A stretch of 64,000 nt of DNA, from assembly GCF_015352425.1 (NCBI RefSeq), contig NZ_JADKNH010000013.1, positions 62,001 to 126,000 of the forward strand, written 5' to 3'. The stretch comes from Fusibacter ferrireducens (GTDB lineage: Bacteria; Bacillota; Clostridia; Peptostreptococcales; Acidaminobacteraceae). This document shows positions 18,401 to 26,900 of the stretch, piece by piece. How positions within the stretch are numbered: the first letter of the stretch is position 1; each line of letters opens with the position of its first letter. The position numbers and the translations under genes are program-made. A model generated the notes under the pieces. It saw only the letters and a program-made list of their open reading frames with translations. It was not told where the DNA came from and did not search any database.

Positions 18401-18791
18401 TGGCGATGAAAAAGCTGTGCTTTTGAGTGCCATCCCCATAGACATCAAACACGACCCCGGTTAGAAAACTTCTGCCCTTTGCATGGTCATAGAATTCCAA
18501 TACGATATAGGCATTAAAATCCCCCTCTCTTAAGTAACGATAGCCTGTTCCACCGTCATCCCCAAGCTCACCTTTTAAATAACCCACTAAGGTACGCTCT
18601 GATTTATCGTTCGCCGCTTTGTTAAATATATGGCTACGTGTCTCTCCAAGCATGACCACTTGTAAGGCATCAATAAGTGTCGATTTACCCGCCGCATTTT
18701 GGCCCGTTAAAAAATTGAGCATTTTAAATTCAACCATCGTGTGGCTAAAATAATGCCAATTGATCAACAGCATTTTCTCAAGTGATTTCAT
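15489..18791 (-). CDS. jetC: Wadjet system SMC/MukB-like ATPase JetC
   Basis: The 1100-residue product is an SMC-like ATPase. Walker A, TGQNAAGKST, lies at residues 29-38; the signature KSGGETQTPFYLSVLASF is near 985, and Walker B LIIFDEAFSKMD near 1035. Long coiled coils occupy about 240-440 and 620-900, around a hinge-like region at about 480-610. It begins at ATG 18791, overlapping the jetB stop as ATGA, so translation is coupled. Family knowledge: JetC dimerises and drives ATP-dependent loop extrusion together with the kleisin JetA and JetB. All nucleotide-binding motifs look intact. Confidence 0.94.
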   Translation of the reverse strand: MKSLEKMLLINWHYFSHTMVEFKMLNFLTGQNAAGKSTLIDALQVVMLGETRSHIFNKAANDKSERTLVGYLKGELGDDGGTGYRYLREGDFNAYIVLEFYDHAKGRSFLTGVVFDVYGDGTQKHSFFIANDCAIPDHGFLDKGMPLNRTQLKQTLKTLSHNKFSFYESQNTYRQHLMAKCGNIKHKFFSLFKKAVPFSPISDIESFITEYITDIKGRPNIEEMQQNLRYYKRLESDAETIQNRILRLETIQKYHEDFLSKKRLQKIHEVISGLAGIKDTENQLRAFQRDFNEHELKLSEIKDHIVTLKIEKEKLEFQRDEITAEKLNSDIQKKLNSLELALQQEQKRLAEYMIQIRKTIDRVRELANDYALFLSDETSENIKVQTLYFSELTINTLSNETFQRLELLNRHIASWLEANQRRLYECEHMLRDLEQEIRDLTASLRTLEKGVKPYPEPVIKLMTALKASGLKEVAILADVIDVTEDRWKNAIEAYLHTQKFYLLVEDSEFEHALEIYDGLKRNNPIYGVGLIDLERIRKLKPSAQQGSLACFVTTEHSGAKAFIDYVLGGVMACDEVKEIRRHAIGITDTCMLYQNYVARQLHPDRWRVPYIGRKAIEQQIELVTAELEASKKTRRSLEGELVALKAKCKIKAMSEHEMIIHEDSLSKLDAFKHCQQNIEALNLEKSQLDLSYIMKLEDQLKTVKVQIKTCDDAINTAHGTQEKLITEMRYLSDKEMPQVESKIAQKKAFVDQKAYDEVRIEGLERIEKLLLDQRPEQIEINYARSAKAAGTDKDKLFESLTRQREEYNRVFHMSHDIHEEDNAVYANALKQLEETNLPDYLTKIKSAKEKTSDQFRDEFLAKLKENFDTVFTQIKELNMAIKDSPFGADSYRFEVKPKPEMRLYYDMIMDDLLLKDGMSIMSYAFNQKHHEAIEELFRMIVDIGEDSSMANRSMLEKNILYYTDYRSYLNFDLVVTDENGSEQRLSKTLLKKSGGETQTPFYLSVLASFAQMYRINHSGSNSETIRLIIFDEAFSKMDQQRIEESLKLLRRFHLQAIISAPPDKIVDITPHVDQNLCVFRENDISFVQSFERKVLLQLSQ

Positions 18792-19483
18792 AGGAGATCC
18801 TCCATCAATTCTGACGCATCCGCCTCATCTTCTGCTTCGTTTTCATCATCTTCATCTTGATCTGAGGGCCGTCTCTCATCTTCTTTTGACGATTCAACAA
18901 GTGCTGCAAGCATGCTGATTTTATCATTTGGAATGATAAAAAGAATCGATGGTAGCAGTAAAAAATGGGTATCTGGTGCATCCCACTTGCCTTCAATCTT
19001 ATTTAAGAGGTTAAAGTGACTCAACCGTTTAAGACCTTCTGAAATATCCTTCATGCTCGGTTTCTTATCCAAGATGCCAAGGACTTGCATTTTAAGGATC
19101 ATCTCATGTGTTTCGAAAAAAATCTCATTCCTAAGACTGACCTCTTCTCTGCGCTCTTCATAGATCAATCTCAAGGTGAGCAGCATTAAAGTCGTAAATT
19201 TATTGAGCTGAACCTTGTTGTAATCGTGTTGACTGTTTAGATAGATGACCCCATACGTATTGTCTCGATGAAGTGTCCACCCTGCGAGTTCGAGATAGCC
19301 ACTAAAAACTTCAAAAGTCCGTTCGATAAAGCGATAATCGGCGTGTACCTTTAAGCGTCCAGTGGCAGCCTCATATTCATCTCTTATGATAAAAGTCTTT
19401 GCAAGGAGCATATTTACAAGTCTTTTGAAAAGCAATTTTTCGGTTTGGTTAAATCGTTCGTATTGAATAACCCATTCCCTCAT
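18788..19483 (-). CDS. jetB: Wadjet system MukE-like subunit JetB (DUF4194)
   Basis: This 231-residue winged-helix protein matches DUF4194/JetB in size and order. Its visible segments are a helical start (QTEKLLFKRLVNMLLAKTF), RFIERTFEVFSGYLELAGW, GVIYLNSQ, and a wing near LNKIEGKWDAPDTHFLLLPSI. The last 25 residues are strongly acidic. The start ATG at 19483 overlaps the jetA stop (ATGA), and its own stop overlaps the jetC start. In the complex it should bind the kleisin JetA as MukE binds MukF. Confidence 0.88.
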   Translation of the reverse strand: MREWVIQYERFNQTEKLLFKRLVNMLLAKTFIIRDEYEAATGRLKVHADYRFIERTFEVFSGYLELAGWTLHRDNTYGVIYLNSQHDYNKVQLNKFTTLMLLTLRLIYEERREEVSLRNEIFFETHEMILKMQVLGILDKKPSMKDISEGLKRLSHFNLLNKIEGKWDAPDTHFLLLPSILFIIPNDKISMLAALVESSKEDERRPSDQDEDDENEAEDEADASELMEDLL

Positions 19484-20877
19484 AAAACATCTCCTTTCTT
19501 TGAAAACTGAATCATTGGCACATCATACTGCTTTGTTGATACACGCCGTTCATAAAATTTGACAAGATATGGCGGTTTGCTCTGCATACCGATGATTGAC
19601 GCCAACATCAGCCTTGAAAAATCTCTATCTGTTTCAAGTGGCAAGTCCTCTGAAGTTGTTTTGCCCTCTTCTAAAAAGGCTAAAATTTCTTTTACCACAG
19701 CCTCTTTACTGTAAGTCTCTTTCAATTTTGTCATAAACCCATCGGTGGCTTTTTCAATAGAAGTTACTTCTACCCTTCTAACAGGCTTTGAATGCATCAC
19801 TTTCGACTTGACGATTTTAGAGCGCGCATAGAGTGAATCCTGTGTGATATAGCTCTGTCTATAAGCATTAATGCCTGTGTGAACCGTTTCATTTTCAATG
19901 TTTTCTGCCTTTAACCCTTTGATTAAGGTGACTAGATTCCCTTTTACGGATTGATCTCGATTGAGCAGATACTGAATTTTTTCTATGGAAGCACCCGTAT
20001 AGGCATTATGTCTCATATCAATTTCATGCACGATTTCAGGAAGGCTGTCAAAACAGCTCATGATTTCTGAAATCATACTGACCACCATTTCATGAGCTTC
20101 TTCGGCTGTCTTGACGGTTTTGTAAGCTAAGGCCTGTTTGCTTAAAACATCCAGCATGGTCTCATCGCTGTACCACTTATTGAGAATATTTAGAATAGGC
20201 CCTTTAAATCTCGGCACTGAGTCAAAGGTTTTAAAGGGATGCAAGAATTTCGACACCACTGTCTCTTGAAAATCATCGAAATGCGACTTCAAAATCTCAT
20301 TGACATCTGTCATTTCAATGGCAAGCTGATGATAACGGCCTATATTTTGATATAGCGATTTTAAGAGTTCAATCAGCATTTTTGTATCCGAAAGTGCACG
20401 CCCAAGCGCTTGAAAGGCATACTCTTCTGGTGATCTATCTGCAGCGGTTAAATTGTTGTATGTCGATACCACCAGACCGTTATATTCTGTGGTTTTCTCC
20501 GTTAATATCGCCTCTAATGTATCCAATATTTGCTTTGAGTAATCCGGCAGTTCTATGATGTTTTCAAAATCTGCCCCTCTAAATTCTGCCCTCAGCCATT
20601 TCGTCTCCAGGAGTTTTCGGATGATATAATTGGCCTTTGCAGACAGATCTGAATTTTTAACAAAGGCATCTTCATCCTCGGTGGGCTCTATTTCATAAAT
20701 TTCATCTTCCAATTTGGAAATCAACAACGCATTCAAATCGCTTCTCGTCACATTGAGCTCATATTTAAAGCTCTCTTTAACGACAAAAAGAGCATCTATA
20801 TAAATGCCCTTGTTCTTGGATGCTAAAATTGAAAATAGATTTTCAGGTATTTTATCAAAAAGGTTCATATTGTTCAT
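19480..20877 (-). CDS. jetA: Wadjet system kleisin-like subunit JetA (DUF5716-like, type II)
   Basis: The 465-residue product begins MNLFDKIPENLFSILASKNK after a short lead, which I recognise as the start of the Wadjet JetA family assigned to type II systems (DUF5716 rather than DUF3375). It is predicted all-helical with long amphipathic stretches, as expected for a MukF-like kleisin linking JetB and JetC. ATG 20877 has AAGGGGCTTAGT before it. The subtype is my reading of the N-terminal sequence and needs a profile search. It follows the nucleotidyltransferase gene by only 32 bases, so it may share a transcript with the two toxin-antitoxin-like pairs upstream. Confidence 0.85.
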   Translation of the reverse strand: MNNMNLFDKIPENLFSILASKNKGIYIDALFVVKESFKYELNVTRSDLNALLISKLEDEIYEIEPTEDEDAFVKNSDLSAKANYIIRKLLETKWLRAEFRGADFENIIELPDYSKQILDTLEAILTEKTTEYNGLVVSTYNNLTAADRSPEEYAFQALGRALSDTKMLIELLKSLYQNIGRYHQLAIEMTDVNEILKSHFDDFQETVVSKFLHPFKTFDSVPRFKGPILNILNKWYSDETMLDVLSKQALAYKTVKTAEEAHEMVVSMISEIMSCFDSLPEIVHEIDMRHNAYTGASIEKIQYLLNRDQSVKGNLVTLIKGLKAENIENETVHTGINAYRQSYITQDSLYARSKIVKSKVMHSKPVRRVEVTSIEKATDGFMTKLKETYSKEAVVKEILAFLEEGKTTSEDLPLETDRDFSRLMLASIIGMQSKPPYLVKFYERRVSTKQYDVPMIQFSKKGDVL

Positions 20878-20909
20878 ACTAAGCCCCTTGTTGTGTTTTT
20901 TTGCTAACT

Positions 20910-21212
20910 TTAAGTCGCGTTGTAGAGTCTAATCCCCACTCTATCAATGTGTGCTTTGAGTTCTGTGTTTTCAATGTTTTTATAAATAGAGACATCAAAT
21001 TCATAGGGTAAATCTAAAGCATCTAATGCTGTCATTATTTTTAACAAAGTATGGATATCAACCTCATTTCCCAACAAAGTGATATCAATATCAGAACCAT
21101 TTCTAAAGTTCCCCTTCGCCCTGGAGCCATACAAAATAACGGCATCTATTTCAGAAAACTGGACAAATACCTGTTGCATCTTTAATAAGTCGCTATCTTT
21201 TAATCCGTACAT
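20910..21212 (-). CDS. MNT-type nucleotidyltransferase (pair 1)
   Basis: A 100-residue minimal nucleotidyltransferase. ILYGSRAKGNFRNGSDIDI contains the G-S-x(10)-D-x-D catalytic signature, with DVSIYKNIENTELKAHI after it. Family knowledge: such MNT proteins pair with HEPN/HI0074-type partners, and in characterised pairs the MNT protein acts as antitoxin by AMPylating the partner. Here the partner is the gene just upstream (21216-21626), with 3 bases between them. The jetA gene follows after 32 bases. Confidence 0.86.
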   Translation of the reverse strand: MYGLKDSDLLKMQQVFVQFSEIDAVILYGSRAKGNFRNGSDIDITLLGNEVDIHTLLKIMTALDALDLPYEFDVSIYKNIENTELKAHIDRVGIRLYNAT

Positions 21213-21215
21213 CTC

Positions 21216-21626
21216 TCACTCCGAATCCATTAAATCTAAAAAAGTATCTTCTAATTCAATAAAAGCCCTTAAGTACTGTTTACTTACGAGTCTTATGATT
21301 TCATCGACAGTCGTTTCATCATAAGTGTGGCTCGTCAAGTTACGGCTCTTGATCATATTCATCCAGATGTCACCCTCTACAATGAGCTCATATTTAAAGG
21401 CTTGTCTCGTCACGTCTCTAGAGCCATATATGCCTGTATTGCCTCTATCTTCTAAGAAATCCTTCATCAAATTCCAAGATAATTCATGCGTAAACTCAAA
21501 AGCCTGAACAACCCCTTGCTTCTCAAGATTGGATAAAGGCCTTTGAGACATGAGTTCAATCGCCTCTTTAAGTTGAGAAAGTGCTTTTTTATAACTGTCA
21601 AATCTCTGTTTCCATCTTACATCCAT
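21216..21626 (-). CDS. HI0074-like nucleotidyltransferase substrate-binding / HEPN-fold protein (pair 1)
   Basis: The 136-residue all-helical protein carries family landmarks: KQGVVQAFEFTHELSWNLMKDFLEDRG, SRDVTRQAFKYELI and WMNMIKSRNLTSHTYDE. The last resembles the R-N-x4-H motif of HEPN-fold proteins (RNLTSH), the catalytic RNase motif in active HEPN toxins. It is first in its pair, the partner nucleotidyltransferase following three bases later. Either a toxin of a HEPN/MNT module or a binding subunit. Confidence 0.84.
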   Translation of the reverse strand: MDVRWKQRFDSYKKALSQLKEAIELMSQRPLSNLEKQGVVQAFEFTHELSWNLMKDFLEDRGNTGIYGSRDVTRQAFKYELIVEGDIWMNMIKSRNLTSHTYDETTVDEIIRLVSKQYLRAFIELEDTFLDLMDSE

Positions 21627-21672
21627 TGCGCCTACCTCATCTTGTTTTATCGCCTTGATTATAATCTAAATC

Positions 21673-22080
21673 TTATCGACCGTCAAACGCCTGGCATAAC
21701 TTCTCCAAAAGCATCTCAAACTCTTTAAGATAACAAGTCGTTATTCTTTCTGCAATCTCTTCTGCCATTTCTTCTCTGTAAACATGAGAAGTCATATTTC
21801 TATCGGTCAGCATGAGCAACCAATTTGTTTCATTGACAATCAACTTTTGAGCATACGCTTCTTTAATAACAGCTTTGGGAGAATTTTTATCCACAATGCC
21901 CATATCTTCAAGATAGGCTTTTGTGGTTTTCCAAGAGAGCTCATATGTAAATTCAAATCTCTGAATTAAGCCGTCTCGAACGACATCACTAGCGCCTTCT
22001 TGCTTAAATTCTGCAACTGCTTCTCTCAATCGATTCACTGCATTTTTAAAATTGACTCTCTTGGCTTCCAGCTTACCCAT
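21673..22080 (-). CDS. HI0074-like nucleotidyltransferase substrate-binding / HEPN-fold protein (pair 2)
   Basis: A 135-residue paralogue of the protein at 21216-21626, with LIQRFEFTYELSWKTTKAYLEDMG, SPKAVIKEAYAQKLI and the HEPN-like RNMTSHVYREE. The start is taken at ATG 22080, which overlaps the end of the upstream nucleotidyltransferase gene by eight bases; an earlier in-frame start at 22092 is possible. Unlike pair 1, this member is second in its pair. The sequences are clearly diverged, so the two pairs are not a recent duplication. Confidence 0.84.
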   Translation of the reverse strand: MGKLEAKRVNFKNAVNRLREAVAEFKQEGASDVVRDGLIQRFEFTYELSWKTTKAYLEDMGIVDKNSPKAVIKEAYAQKLIVNETNWLLMLTDRNMTSHVYREEMAEEIAERITTCYLKEFEMLLEKLCQAFDGR

Positions 22081-22357
22081 ATATAACAACACCCTCTTTT
22101 TTAATATTTTCCATAAACGTCTCGTTCAAATCTTCGCTTACAAATACGATATCTATTTTCTTAAGTGTATGAATATCCTCTATCTCTCCACGCAAAAGCA
22201 TTTGATCTACCAGTGATAAATGTTTTCCAAAGATTGCAATGTCATAGTCACTGGTATCGGAATGATCTCCCCTTGCACGAGACCCGAACAACAAAACACT
22301 TTCGACTTTATATTTGATCGCTATTGCCCTTATTTGAATTAAAACATCATCTTGCAT
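22073..22357 (-). CDS. MNT-type nucleotidyltransferase (pair 2)
   Basis: A 94-residue minimal nucleotidyltransferase with VLLFGSRARGDHSDTSDYDI (G-S-x(10)-D-x-D). It is the first gene of pair 2 and overlaps its partner. The start ATG 22357 is preceded by a weak purine-rich stretch. It is the first minus-strand gene after the plus-strand ATPase, so the promoter for the pairs, and possibly for jetABCD, should lie between 22357 and the palindrome at 22437-22482. Confidence 0.85.
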   Translation of the reverse strand: MQDDVLIQIRAIAIKYKVESVLLFGSRARGDHSDTSDYDIAIFGKHLSLVDQMLLRGEIEDIHTLKKIDIVFVSEDLNETFMENIKKEGVVIYG

Positions 22358-22436
22358 TTTATGATCCCTCAGCTTAAAATTTCACATTTATATGCCCTTA
22401 TCGTATCATATTTTCATACTAATTTATACTTGAAAA

Positions 22437-22482
22437 TTGTGTAGTTCCCGTTGTGTACGTGGTACACAACGGAACTGCACAA
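22437..22482. repeat. 46-bp imperfect palindrome, Wadjet-flanking repeat (upstream copy)
   Basis: The left arm (TTGTGTAGTTCCCGTTGTGTAC) and right arm (GTACACAACGGAACTGCACAA) pair around GTG with one bulged base and one mismatch. The GTACGTGGTAC centre and GTTCC/GGAAC flanks match the copy at 14103-14159, although the outer arm sequences differ. Each copy keeps its own complementarity, which suggests selection for, or a mechanism that maintains, the hairpin. Confidence 0.8.
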
Positions 22483-22544
22483 CGGAATGATCAATCAACA
22501 AGTTTATTCAGCAATTTTCATGTTATATTCTATTTTTGTATATT

Positions 22545-22584
22545 ATTCAATAGTTTTTCAAGTATAATCTAAAAACTATTGAAT
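22545..22584. promoter_or_regulatory. 14-bp inverted repeat around the -10 box of the DUF4143 ATPase gene
   Basis: ATTCAATAGTTTTT at 22545-22558 pairs perfectly with AAAAACTATTGAAT at 22571-22584. The 12-base loop contains TATAAT at 22563-22568. The ATPase start codon is 46 bases downstream. A protein bound to the repeat would block the promoter. Confidence 0.55.
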
Positions 22585-22629
22585 ATGTGCCTTTTTATGT
22601 TTATAATCTTTATAAAGGGGAGTGATATC

Positions 22630-23832
22630 ATGAAGGACCGAAAGCTTTATCTCACACAACTTATCCATTATAAAGATAAGCCACTCATAAAAGTCATAAC
22701 TGGAATCAGACGTTGTGGTAAATCAACTCTACTTTCTCTATTTGAAAATTATTTATTTGAAAATGGTATTCTGAAAGATCATATTATTCGTATGAACTTT
22801 GAATCCTTTGATTTCGATGAAATCTCTGACTACAAAGAACTTCATGCTTATATACAAAAGCGCCTTAAAAACAACACCGAGAAACATTATATTCTTCTAG
22901 ATGAAGTCCAACAAGTTTCATCTTGGGAAAAGGCCATCAATGCTTTGCTTGTGGACGCCAATGTAGACCTCTATATTACAGGTTCTAATGCCTATTTATT
23001 ATCATCTGAACTCTCAACATTATTATCTGGTCGTTATGTTGAAATTAAAATGCAACCCTTGTCTTTTAAAGAGTATCTCGATTTTATTGAAGCAGACCAG
23101 AAGGATAATCTTCAAGAGTCTTTCGATCAATACCTTAAATTTGGGGGACTTCCCACAGTGGTCACACTGATGGATTATCCAGATACAATTGGACCTTTCC
23201 TTGAAGGCATTTATAATACAGTACTGATGAAAGATGTCATCGAAAGAAATGGTGTAAGGGATGCAGCACTTCTGGAAAGCATCTTAAAATTTATCGCTTC
23301 TAATGTCGGCAGTATCGTCTCCACTAAGAAAATTAGCGATTACCTCACTAGTAGTGGTAGAAAGACAACCAGCGATACCATTGATAATTATCTTAAAATG
23401 TTAGAAAGTGCTTTTATCATCTACAAAGCCAATCGCTACGACTTAAAAGGTAAACTGTTTTTAAAAACCCTCGAAAAATACTACATCGTCGATATGGGCA
23501 TTAGAAATCAGCTCACTGGGCTACGCAATACAGATTTTGGCCATATCCTAGAAAACCTCGTTTTTCTAGAACTCAAAAGACGTGGCTACGAAGTCTCTAT
23601 TGGAAAAATCGGATCATTAGAAGTTGATTTTGTAGCCACAAAGGTAGATGAAAAAATATATTATCAAGTCTCTGCTTCAATTCTAGACGAAAAAACAAGA
23701 GCACGTGAATTACGCCCTCTTGAGTCCATCCCTGACAATTATCCAAAATATATTTTGACCATGGATCAATCCGTTTTTAATGATTTTTCTGGAATAAAAG
23801 TTAAAAATATTATGGATTTCCTGCTGGAATAA
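22630..23832 (+). CDS. AAA_14/DUF4143 ATPase
   Basis: The 400-residue product has an N-terminal P-loop, TGIRRCGKSTLL (about residue 25), Walker B YILLDEVQQV (about 95) and ITGSNAYLLSSELSTLLSGRY. A winged-helix middle (about 225-275) follows, then the C-terminal DUF4143 domain (YYIVDMGIRNQLTG, HILENLVFLELKRRGYEV, LEVDFVA, YYQVSA), whose E-D-Q pattern resembles a degenerate PD-(D/E)XK fold. Start is ATG 22630 with GGGGAGTGATATC before it. Family function is unknown; they are common accessory genes. It is transcribed away from the Wadjet block and has its own inverted-repeat promoter. Confidence 0.9.
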   Translation: MKDRKLYLTQLIHYKDKPLIKVITGIRRCGKSTLLSLFENYLFENGILKDHIIRMNFESFDFDEISDYKELHAYIQKRLKNNTEKHYILLDEVQQVSSWEKAINALLVDANVDLYITGSNAYLLSSELSTLLSGRYVEIKMQPLSFKEYLDFIEADQKDNLQESFDQYLKFGGLPTVVTLMDYPDTIGPFLEGIYNTVLMKDVIERNGVRDAALLESILKFIASNVGSIVSTKKISDYLTSSGRKTTSDTIDNYLKMLESAFIIYKANRYDLKGKLFLKTLEKYYIVDMGIRNQLTGLRNTDFGHILENLVFLELKRRGYEVSIGKIGSLEVDFVATKVDEKIYYQVSASILDEKTRARELRPLESIPDNYPKYILTMDQSVFNDFSGIKVKNIMDFLLE

Positions 23833-23887
23833 CATTCGGGCCATCTCTCGATGCCACGGAGAAAATCTTTCGGCTCAAGTCTTATTT

Positions 23888-23928
23888 TTTAAACGAAACA
23901 ATAGAGCAGTGACTATTGCCCTGCTCTA
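23888..23928 (-). terminator. probable terminator of the SLH protein gene at 23948
   Basis: TAGAGCAG pairs with CTGCTCTA (23902-23909 and 23921-23928), 20 bases past the SLH gene stop. On the minus strand it is followed by a T-rich stretch (ATTGTTTCGTTTAAAAAATAAG), which is not a clean T-run. Confidence 0.45.
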
Positions 23929-23947
23929 CTGTCTATCGCTTCAATCA

Positions 23948-26900
23948 CTATTGAATTGTAACCTCCACCCAATCCGAAATGGTTTTTAACTCTTGACCAG
24001 AAATACTCTCTAGATACCCATCGCTGTGTTTTGGGTTGTAGCGTATATAGAGCTTCATTCCTGACGAAACTGTCGGCAAAGTCCCATAGTAGTAGTTGCC
24101 ATGAAAATCGATTATGGATGTGTTTTGGTAGATGCCAGAACCATCATCCTCTGAACGGCCATATCCTTTGCCTTCAAGTGTAGAGGTCTCGATAATCGCA
24201 TTATTGCTGTCTACGACTTTAATGTCGAATAAGCAACCTGATATCGAATGTTCTCGGATCAGACCATTGTACACAATATTAAACCGTTGACTACTTGCAT
24301 TGTAAGAAGCGCTTAACAGGCTCGGTGTATTCACAACTTTCGGTGTGATTGCACTTGAATTAATGGTCACACGATCTCTTGCACAAGTTGTCACCTCTGC
24401 CACAATGTATATTTTATAGCCTTCCACAGGGGATGGTGCATTTGTAATTTTGTAAACAAAATCGATCTCATCCATATTAAAGCTCGAATGGGCCTCTTCA
24501 ATTGTCAATTTATTACTTGAACTGATACTCGCAAAGCTGTTCGTATAATAGGCTTTGACATCATACACATGACCACTTTCATATGCCGTTTCTATACCTG
24601 GTCTGATTTTAAATCCAACAAACTGAACATCTGGAGAAACAAATACATCTGTTATCTTAGCCGTTGCACTTTGCACATTCTCATCACTGAACATTTCAAA
24701 TGCATTTGGTACCTTTGCTTTGTCTGTGATGCCAGTACCTGTATAGCTCAAGCTTAAATCTGAAATTTGAATATCTGAAGCTAATCCAGAGATACCGATT
24801 TCCACAGCATCATAATATTTTATAGCATCTTCTAAAACATGAACACTGGTGACTGCCATAGGTTTTCCTCTATAAGTGAGTTTAAAATCTGATGTTGCTG
24901 CAGTCTTAGAACCATCCAGTTCATCATAAGTGTAGACATAGATTTTATTTTTTGCATCATTGATATAGATTCCACTCATTGTTGGTGGGTACTCATCTAA
25001 TTCACTTATCAGCGGCTTCTCAATTTCTATAATCGTCGGTTCTGATGACGTCATATTGTGATCTTCAAGAACGATTGCCACCAATGCTTTTTCATCTCTG
25101 ATTTTTGCAGTCGTCGTAATATTATGGACTGCCGCATCCTTAATTTCGAGATAGCCATTATAAGATACTTCTGCCACATGATTGCCGTTTCCTGTATGAC
25201 CATGCATTACAGCGATTTTATCAGGCGTTAAGTGCGCGTTGCGCGGATCAGCAATAATATATGCTCTTACAGCAGACACAGGTGTATCTTTCAATTTAAG
25301 GCTCAATGTAATATAGCCTTTATCATCAATCTTTACAAGTGGATACCCTGTATCAAATCGATTATCAATATATTGAGTCGTTGCAATTTCCCATACTGCT
25401 TTTAAAGTCATATCCTTTTCGACTGGTTTTGAAAAATCATATTGGATATTGTCTAAATACCAGCCTTTAAAAGTATATCCTGTTTTAGTTGGCACAACTG
25501 GTGCCACCACAACTTGACCATGGATAACTTCTTTTTGGGGAACACTTGTAGTGTCTCCTTCAGCAACTTCAAAATAGATCGTATGGACTTCTGTAGTCGC
25601 TTCAGACACTTTGGCTGAAATGTATTTTGATGTAATCACATTACTGCTCACAAGCGGATCGGAAAGCAACGGATCTTTTACCACATATACGGTAATTATG
25701 GCACTGCTTGTAGTGGATAAAGCCTTCAATTGGTTTTCAATCACCATCTGAGACCCTGTATTAGAGATTTCTGAACCATTCTTTGCCACTGAAATCGCTT
25801 TAGGCGACTGAGATACCCAGATGACATTTGCATTTACCATACTAGAGGTTGTGTACTGAACAGTTGCTGTTACAGTAAGCATTTGGGAGGTTGTCATTTG
25901 AACGCTTGATTTGGAAAGCGTTAAGACCGCTAAAGGCGCTGGATCTTTTTGATCATCATCCTTTGAGTCATCCTTTGAATCATTAGAAGACGAGTCACCG
26001 CCTGAACTAGGTCCAGTTGCGCCTCCCGGCACACCACCTGTGGCGCCACCAGTTTGTGCATTATTCGTGTTCGTACCTGCTGCTATTGATTTTCCATTTG
26101 CAGTGACTTCTTTTACATTTTCCCCCACTGACATTTTTTCCACGTTTGCATTGATGTGGCTATTATCAGCATTAATACTGGCAGCTTTTATTATCCCTTT
26201 ACCGGCAATGTCGAATCCCTTCGCTTTATCATTCACATTTAATTGTTGGATAATCGACTTCTCAGATAAATTGATTTTAAAACCCTCTGTAAGTGCCTCC
26301 ACAGTGTTAAAAGTCCCCACGAGTTCAACTTCTAGCCCCTCTAGTGTTTTAGCATCTAAAATGACATTATTAAATCCTTCCGCAGCCAATTCATCTTCCA
26401 CTAAAAGTGCGCCAGAAGCTAAATAAGTGACATTGACACGTGTTGTGCCCGATGCGACGATTCTAATCTTATTATCTGCTTTTTTAACCACCAAGGCCCC
26501 TAAGACATTGATGTTGTTAAAATGAATGGAATGCTCGCCACCGCCTTTTACGATGATGTCCCCTTCAACAGTTACATTATTTAACGTCACATCGCCATTG
26601 CCAACGCTTTCAGCTATGTAGAGATCACCTTTAACCACCATATCTTCAAGCGTCACTGCTGAGGATGCTATGGTGACATTTCCATAAGATGACCCCTTCT
26701 CGCCTTTATAAATACCTTCAACATTAAAAATTTCGCCAAAGATTTTATCAAGCATTGCCACTACTTCACCACGTGTAATACTTTGCTGCGCTCTTAAAGT
26801 GGCATCTGGATAGCCAGAGAGATACCCCTTAGCCACCAATACACCCATTGCTTCTCTTGACCAGGCGCTGATTTCACTGTAATCTTTAAAATCATTTAAT

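Noticed and set aside
26040-26426. Plus-strand open frame of 128 codons inside the SLH protein gene
   Set aside because: It is antisense to a well-supported secreted protein, has hydrophobic low-complexity composition typical of such shadows, and has no ribosome binding site.
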